NCBI GenBank assembly: GCA_025924845.1
Contig: JAICHN010000151.1
Location: 1-10,643 of the forward strand
Direction: 5' to 3'
Length of the DNA stretch: 10,643 bases
Source of the DNA: Chloroflexota bacterium
GTDB taxonomy: Bacteria; Chloroflexota; UBA5177; JANWHV01
The notes under the pieces were generated by a model that saw nothing but the letters and a program-made list of their open reading frames with translations, did not search any database and was not told where the DNA came from. Shown here in pieces: positions 6,153-10,643 of this stretch. Within the stretch, counting starts at the first letter, position 1. Every line of letters starts with the position of its first letter. The translations under genes were made by a program, and so were the position numbers.

Positions 6153-6542
6153 ATGCATACTCGCGTGATCCGTGCCGTCATGGCACTCGCGCTCGGGCTC
6201 ACCGTCACCGGCGCCTTACCGCGCGTCGCGGAGGCGCACGCCTCCCTCCAGAAGTGTGCCGCCCTGGCGAAAGGCGCGAAGCTGGCCGCGCTCCCCAAGA
6301 CGCTGACCTGCACCTTCGCCGAGGGCGTCAACCCCAAGGGCAGCTTCATCCGTATCGTCGAGGCGACCGGTGACGGCGCCGAAGTGGATAAAGGCAACAG
6401 CACCGTATCCTTCGCCAATGCCCATCAGATGACGGTGAGCGTGCCCAAGCTGAAGAAGGGCACCTATTATTTGATGTGGTTCACCGTCTCGGCGGACGAC
6501 GGCCACAAGGCGGGCGGCGTGCTCCCGTTCACCATTAAGTAG
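6153..6542 (+). CDS. copC: CopC periplasmic/secreted copper-binding protein
   Basis: A 129-residue copper carrier outside the membrane. Residues 1-28 are a signal peptide (MHTRVIRAV, hydrophobic core, RVAEA) with cleavage expected before His29, so the mature chain begins with His, the first ligand of the CopC Cu(II) site. The other expected ligands are Asp116 and His118 in SADDGHKAGG, the conserved C-terminal motif. The rest is the short all-beta CopC domain, ending in PFTIK without an extension. No Met-rich loop is seen, which fits a Cu(II)-only type. Two cysteines, Cys35 and Cys53 (mature 7 and 25), are unusual for the family. The Shine-Dalgarno sequence is weak (AAAGG, 11 nt before ATG). 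The gene is 9 bp upstream of the CopC-CopD fusion and surely cotranscribed, probably passing copper to it. Confidence 0.9.
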   Translation: MHTRVIRAVMALALGLTVTGALPRVAEAHASLQKCAALAKGAKLAALPKTLTCTFAEGVNPKGSFIRIVEATGDGAEVDKGNSTVSFANAHQMTVSVPKLKKGTYYLMWFTVSADDGHKAGGVLPFTIK

Positions 6543-6551
6543 CCCAATATC

Positions 6552-8798
6552 ATGATGATCCGTGGTCGGCCGCTCCTCTGGGGCATCGCGCTGCTGCTGG
6601 GCCTCTGCCTGTTTCCCGGCACTGTATTCGCTCACGCCCACCTGGTGCGGGCCGACCTTGCCCCGGATGGGCATCTGGTAGTGCCGGCGGGCACCTACCG
6701 CTTCTGGTTCGATGAAACGCTCAATCCGGCGCTCTCGAGCATCATCATTCGTAATGGGGCCGGCAAGCAGGTCAACTCACCCACCGGAACGCTAAACCCC
6801 GGTAACGCCGGGGAACTCGACGTGCCGGTGCCCGCCCTCCCCGCCGGACAGTACAGCGTGTTCTGGACCAGCGATTCAGCCGAGGACGGGCACATCCTGC
6901 ATGGCTTTTATCTGTTCACGGCCGGCGGGGTGGGCGCCAGGGCGATCAGTGCCACGCCCGCCGCGTTCAGCTCGGTTGCCCAACCGACCCTCGACCTTAC
7001 CGCCCTTGCCGGCGCCCTCGCCCACTGGCTGGTCCTGCTCACCTCCACGCTCTGGACCGGCGCCCTGGCCTTCGAACTACTGGTGCTGGTCCCGGCCCGA
7101 AAGCATCGGCGGGCGCGGCGACTGTTGCTGAACAAGGAGGCATCATCGTCCCTGCTCACTGTTGTGCGCATCAGCCTGTTGGCATGCGTGGTCGCGTCCC
7201 TTCTGGAACTGGAGGCGCAGGCATACGCGGCGGGCGGCTGGAGCGGTATGGTCTCCGCATCCGTGTTACAGGAGACGCTCGGCTCGCACTACGGTACCTT
7301 CTGGGTCGTGCGCGTGGCCTGCGCGCTGGCGGCCTTCGCGCTCGCTCCGCGCCGCCCGCAAGTCCCGGATCCACTGCATGAGGAAGGCAACCGGGCGGAT
7401 CGACGGGCGCTCGGCCGACGTAGCCCGGTGCATCGGCCGGCAAACCTTCTGCCGCTCGGCCTGATCGGCTTGCTGTATCTTCTGGCCTTTGCCTACTCCG
7501 GCCACGCGGCGGCGGTTTCGCAATTGGTGCTTACTTCCGTAGCGCTCGATTGGCTGCATCTGCTGACCAATACGGTCTGGGTGGGCGGCATGGCGACCAT
7601 CGCGCTGGTCCTGGTCCCCGCGCTGGCGCGCTACGCGGCGCGCGGGCCGCGTTATGCATTGGTGGGCCGAGAAGAGTTTCTGAGCCTGCTGGATCGGTTT
7701 TCGCCGGCTGCGGTCGGCGCCGTGGCCGTAGCCGCGTTCACCGGCATGTTCAATGCACAGGTCCATCTTTCCAGCCTCAATCAACTGATCGATACGGCCT
7801 ATGGCCGCTTTTTGCTGATCAAGCTTTTTCTGATCGCGGAGATCATGGTGCTGAGCGCCTCGCATGTCTTCTTCACCCGGCCCCGCCTGCGCGCCATGGC
7901 CGGCGATCAGGGGGCGGCGGCGCGAGCGGAAGCGCTCCTGGTCTCGCTGATCCTGCGCCTACGCCTCGAGCCGCTCCTCGGCGCGTTGATCCTTCTCTGT
8001 GTCGCCCTGATGGGGCAGGTGGCGCCGAGCGTCACCGTATTCACCACGCCTACCACGTCCACCGCTGCCGGGGGCGCCGCGCCCGCCCCTTCCGCCACGC
8101 CGACGGCGGTGACGCCGGCAAGTATTCAGGGATCGGTCCACAAGGGGCTGCTCGATGTGAACCTGACGATCACGCCGCCCGCCGTGGGGAAGGCCCGGTT
8201 CTTCGCCACGGTGCGCGAGCGCGGCAAGGCGGTGACCGATGGGCAGGTACGGATCCGCCTGTCGGTACCGGCCAAGACCTCGCTCGGCTACCATTTCGCG
8301 GAGACGACGCCGACTAAAGGCGGCTATCAGGGCAGCGGCGACCTGGTGCTGGCCGGCCGTTGGCGTGCCGATGTCCTCGTACGCACGCACAGCGACCCCG
8401 ATGAATTCCGCGATGTGCCGTTTGACTTCGTAGCCGGGCCGGGCGCGACCTTCCTGATTCTTCCGGACACCACCGGCGCTTTTGGCCCGGCCACGATCCA
8501 CCTCACTCAATCGCCCAACGCGCCCGCCGGCTTAACCGTGCGTTTGCGTTCCGGCCTACAGGTGCGCGTCGAGGTAGAGATGCTCGGCATGCCCGGGATG
8601 ACGGCCGAGGATTTCCCGGCCAAACCGGCGAGCGGCGGCGACTATCGGGCCACCGTCATCTTTCCCATGGCCGGGGTGACCCGCGTTGCCGTCCAGGTGC
8701 AAGAAGGCGGCGCCTGGAAGCCGGCCCGTCTGCTGCTCTATGATGTGGATGCAAAGGGCATCGCGCATCTGCTTATGGAGAGCGCGGTTGCCCGCTAA
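6552..8798 (+). CDS. copD: CopC-CopD-YtkA-like fusion, copper import/handling membrane protein
   Basis: A 748-residue protein of YcnJ/PcoD type that probably moves copper into the cytosol. Residues 1-27 are a signal peptide; the mature chain starts HAH (28-30), and with SAEDGHILHG (Asp112, His114) forms a second CopC copper site (28-124). The CopD region (about 150-492) has eight hydrophobic segments near 155-182, 203-226, 247-266, 301-320, 328-358, 386-404, 418-440 and 473-490, with family residues in YSGHAAA (His318) and LDWLHLLTNTVWVGGM (His336). After a Thr/Ala/Pro linker, two beta-rich tail domains follow: 525-630 with WRADVLV, and 631-746 with MLGMPGM and the GGDY..TVIFPMAG pattern of YtkA/FixH-like domains. 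Two tails are more than YcnJ normally carries. The start follows copC by 9 bp with no clear Shine-Dalgarno sequence, suggesting translational coupling. Confidence 0.92.
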   Translation: MMIRGRPLLWGIALLLGLCLFPGTVFAHAHLVRADLAPDGHLVVPAGTYRFWFDETLNPALSSIIIRNGAGKQVNSPTGTLNPGNAGELDVPVPALPAGQYSVFWTSDSAEDGHILHGFYLFTAGGVGARAISATPAAFSSVAQPTLDLTALAGALAHWLVLLTSTLWTGALAFELLVLVPARKHRRARRLLLNKEASSSLLTVVRISLLACVVASLLELEAQAYAAGGWSGMVSASVLQETLGSHYGTFWVVRVACALAAFALAPRRPQVPDPLHEEGNRADRRALGRRSPVHRPANLLPLGLIGLLYLLAFAYSGHAAAVSQLVLTSVALDWLHLLTNTVWVGGMATIALVLVPALARYAARGPRYALVGREEFLSLLDRFSPAAVGAVAVAAFTGMFNAQVHLSSLNQLIDTAYGRFLLIKLFLIAEIMVLSASHVFFTRPRLRAMAGDQGAAARAEALLVSLILRLRLEPLLGALILLCVALMGQVAPSVTVFTTPTTSTAAGGAAPAPSATPTAVTPASIQGSVHKGLLDVNLTITPPAVGKARFFATVRERGKAVTDGQVRIRLSVPAKTSLGYHFAETTPTKGGYQGSGDLVLAGRWRADVLVRTHSDPDEFRDVPFDFVAGPGATFLILPDTTGAFGPATIHLTQSPNAPAGLTVRLRSGLQVRVEVEMLGMPGMTAEDFPAKPASGGDYRATVIFPMAGVTRVAVQVQEGGAWKPARLLLYDVDAKGIAHLLMESAVAR

Positions 8799-8829
8799 TA
8801 CAGGTTGGCCCAAATACCCTGGCGGTTCC

Positions 8830-8939
8830 GTAGGGGCGACCCTGGTGGCCGCCCTGGGGTGTACCTCACATCTTTGGTCGAGGGCGCGTGGTAGGGGCTG
8901 CCTCCGGGACTACGGCGGGCCTGGAGACCCGCGCTCCTA
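8830..8939. repeat. two REP-like palindromic units starting GTAGGGGC
   Basis: Two units begin with the same octamer GTAGGGGC (8830-8837 and 8891-8898). In the first, GGGCGACC (8834-8841) pairs with GGCCGCCC (8847-8854) around CTGGT, with one A/C mismatch. In the second, the octamer is followed by GCGGG (8915-8919) and CCCGC (8928-8932), a stem enclosing CCTGGAGA. Both look like degraded members of dispersed palindromic repeats of the GTAGGGGCGACC type common in some environmental bacterial genomes; family membership is recalled, not searched. Confidence 0.5.
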
Positions 8940-8986
8940 TGTTGGGTCCGCGAAGCCGGTTGCCGGCATTGCCACAATTGTGCGGC

Positions 8987-9023
8987 CCACCTGTTGCCCT
9001 GAGGAGGGTCTGGCAAACAGGGG
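8987..9023 (+). other. bulged stem-loop downstream of the copper operon
   Basis: CCTGTTGCC (8990-8998) pairs with GGCAAACAGG (9012-9021) with a single bulged A. Two further C-G pairs close the base (8987-8988 with 9022-9023) across a bulged A. Within the loop, CCCT/AGGG offers an alternative inner stem. The nearest T-run (9047-9050) is 24 bp beyond, so this is not a classical terminator. It could stabilise the copper-operon 3' end or simply be part of the repeat cluster. Confidence 0.4.
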
Positions 9024-9055
9024 CACGCCTGCTCGCCAGTTGCAAATTTTACTAG

Positions 9056-9071
9056 ATGTCAACGTTTACAT
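9056..9071 (+). promoter_or_regulatory. LacI-family-type operator palindrome
   Basis: This 16-bp sequence pairs with its own reverse complement at seven of eight positions; the only break is C9060 against T9067. Its inner 14 bases, TGTCAACGTTTACA, differ by one base from TGTAAACGTTTACA, a typical LacI/CcpA-family operator centred on CpG. It covers the -35 box of the promoter at 9065-9094, the classical place for repression. A second perfect palindrome, TTACATGTAA (9066-9075), overlaps it. No LacI-type regulator gene is in the window. Confidence 0.5.
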
Positions 9072-9094
9072 GTAAGGGAGATCCGGTGTATAAC
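9065..9094 (+). promoter_or_regulatory. promoter of the Ni/Co permease gene
   Basis: TTTACA (9065-9070) and TATAAC (9089-9094) are separated by 18 bp; each hexamer matches the sigma70 consensus at five of six positions. Transcription would start near 9101, leaving a leader of about 30 nt that contains AAGGAG (9117-9122), 8 nt before the ATG at 9131. It is the best promoter match in the window. Confidence 0.65.
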
Positions 9095-9130
9095 GAGGTG
9101 GCTGTGCAGTGATGCGAAGGAGAGTGACAC

Positions 9131-10192
<1,062 letters not shown>

Positions 10193-10232
10193 GTTGCCGC
10201 GACAAGGTGGTGCAAGTCGCGCGCGGATGAAG

Positions 10233-10238
10233 TATACT
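10233..10238 (+). promoter_or_regulatory. candidate -10 box for the zinc-ribbon gene
   Basis: TATACT matches the -10 consensus at five of six positions and lies 41 bp after the permease stop. The region 16-17 bp upstream offers only weak -35 candidates (TGCAAG at 10211-10216). A start near 10245 would give a 57-nt leader containing the hairpin at 10257-10283. Confidence 0.35.
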
Positions 10239-10256
10239 GGCCGAAAACGTCAGGGC

Positions 10257-10283
10257 GCCGGCCGCCGCGGGTAAACGGCCGGC
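10257..10283 (+). other. GC hairpin in the leader of the zinc-ribbon gene
   Basis: GCCGGCCG (10257-10264) pairs perfectly with CGGCCGGC (10276-10283) around an 11-nt loop. There is no T-run after it, so it is a poor terminator for the permease gene. It ends 8 nt before the GGGAGGG ribosome-binding sequence (10292-10298), where it could influence translation or mRNA stability. Confidence 0.45.
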
Positions 10284-10301
10284 TAATGCGCGGGAGGGAT
10301 C

Positions 10302-10643
10302 ATGGCAACTCGAATGGCGCGCTATGATGTGCGCAACGATGGGGCTGGGCCGTATGCGACGTTCTATTGCGATACCTGTTCGCGCGAGTATCGCAGCCAA
10401 CCGGATGTGAAGGCGACCGTTACCAATGAGATCGGACGCGATATTCTGGGTGGATTCCTGCGGCGGAATGTGCCAATCCTCGGCAACGCGGTGTCTCGGG
10501 GGATCGACAACCAGGATCCGCGGTATGTGCGCACCCTGAATCCCCAGCAGTTGGAGAGCGCCTGGAATCAGATAAAGGATGCATTCCACGAGTGCCCAAC
10601 CTGTCACCAGTTGGTGTGCAACTCGGATTGGGATTCCCAGGCC
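10302..10643 (+). CDS. zinc-ribbon protein (3' partial)
   Basis: The frame is open from ATG 10302 to the window end (114 codons) with no stop, so the protein continues outside. GGGAGGG (10292-10298) precedes the start by 3-4 nt. Two Cys pairs are visible: FYCDTC (Cys23, Cys26) and ECPTC (Cys98, Cys101), with a further Cys106 and His96, His102. This looks like a zinc ribbon or paired treble-clef knuckles split by about 70 residues, the middle part being hydrophobic and Gly-rich (EIGRDILGGFLRRNVPILGN). More Cys residues probably follow beyond the edge. It resembles short zinc-ribbon proteins of unknown function; no enzymatic motif is seen. It follows the Ni/Co permease by 109 bp with its own -10 box. 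Confidence 0.75.
   Translation, partial: MATRMARYDVRNDGAGPYATFYCDTCSREYRSQPDVKATVTNEIGRDILGGFLRRNVPILGNAVSRGIDNQDPRYVRTLNPQQLESAWNQIKDAFHECPTCHQLVCNSDWDSQA

Larger units (their letters stand above)
8799..9130 (+). other. 332-bp intergenic region with palindromes and promoter
   Basis: No protein gene is supported here on either strand. The first two thirds hold decayed REP-like palindromes and a bulged stem-loop. Perfect small palindromes CACAATTGTG (8973-8982) and TTACATGTAA (9066-9075) are also present. The last 100 bp drop sharply in GC content and carry the promoter and operator of the Ni/Co permease. The copper operon probably ends in the hairpin-rich part, but no classical stem plus T-run was found. 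Confidence 0.6.

Noticed and set aside
7266..8510. Open frames antisense or out of frame within the CopC-CopD fusion
   Set aside because: They are shadows of the fusion gene caused by high GC content; none shows domain motifs or a start signal.
9040..9045. TTGCAA as half of a Nur (nickel-responsive Fur) box
   Set aside because: The Nur box needs a second TTGCAA five bases away; neither side has one.

Overview
The window is GC-rich bacterial DNA with compact genes, clear Shine-Dalgarno sequences before most starts and both strands in use. No rRNA, tRNA, CRISPR array, transposase or phage gene was seen. A DUF503 protein, a secreted NlpC/P60 protein with SH3b repeats, a CopC/CopD copper module, a NiCoT-type metal transporter and a short zinc-ribbon protein, together with REP-like GTAGGGGC palindromes, would suit a Chloroflexota or related environmental lineage. 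No marker gene is present, so that placement is only an inference.

Layout. Positions 1-1013 hold the 3' part of an alpha/beta hydrolase (+) and a convergent FlaR-like small P-loop kinase (-), whose 3' ends overlap by 63 bp. A DUF503/YlxP-like gene (1142-1435, +) is divergent from the kinase. It faces an NlpC/P60 + 3xSH3b secreted cell-wall hydrolase (1617-2912, -). The convergent gap carries a 22-bp perfect-stem bidirectional terminator and two related small hairpins. Divergent from the hydrolase is a threonine/serine dehydratase without an ACT domain (3216-4190, +), followed by a DinB-like protein with a Tat-like export motif far from its N-terminus (4293-5114, +).

The region 5166-8798 (+) is a probable copper/membrane cluster. 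It starts with an unrecognised four-helix membrane protein carrying His/Met-rich external loops. After a 216-bp gap holding regularly spaced CCTA direct repeats comes a small secreted CopC, then, 9 bp on, a 748-residue CopC-CopD-YtkA-like fusion. CopC and the fusion are surely one operon. Membership of the four-helix protein is inferred from position and residue composition.

A 332-bp intergenic stretch (8799-9130) contains decayed REP-like palindromes, a stem-loop, a partial resemblance to cobalamin-riboswitch motifs, and a good promoter whose -35 box lies inside a near-perfect LacI-family-type palindrome. It precedes a nickel/cobalt (NiCoT) permease (9131-10192, +). The window ends in an open-ended zinc-ribbon protein (10302 onward, +) with its own -10 box and leader hairpin.

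The theme from 5 kb onward is handling of transition metals at the envelope (Cu, Ni/Co, Zn-binding). No complete new defence or mobile system is visible. The most testable oddities are the Tat-like DinB protein, the missing third catalytic residue inside a duplicated palindrome in the NlpC/P60 gene, the His/Met-loop membrane protein, and the operator overlapping the Ni/Co permease promoter.
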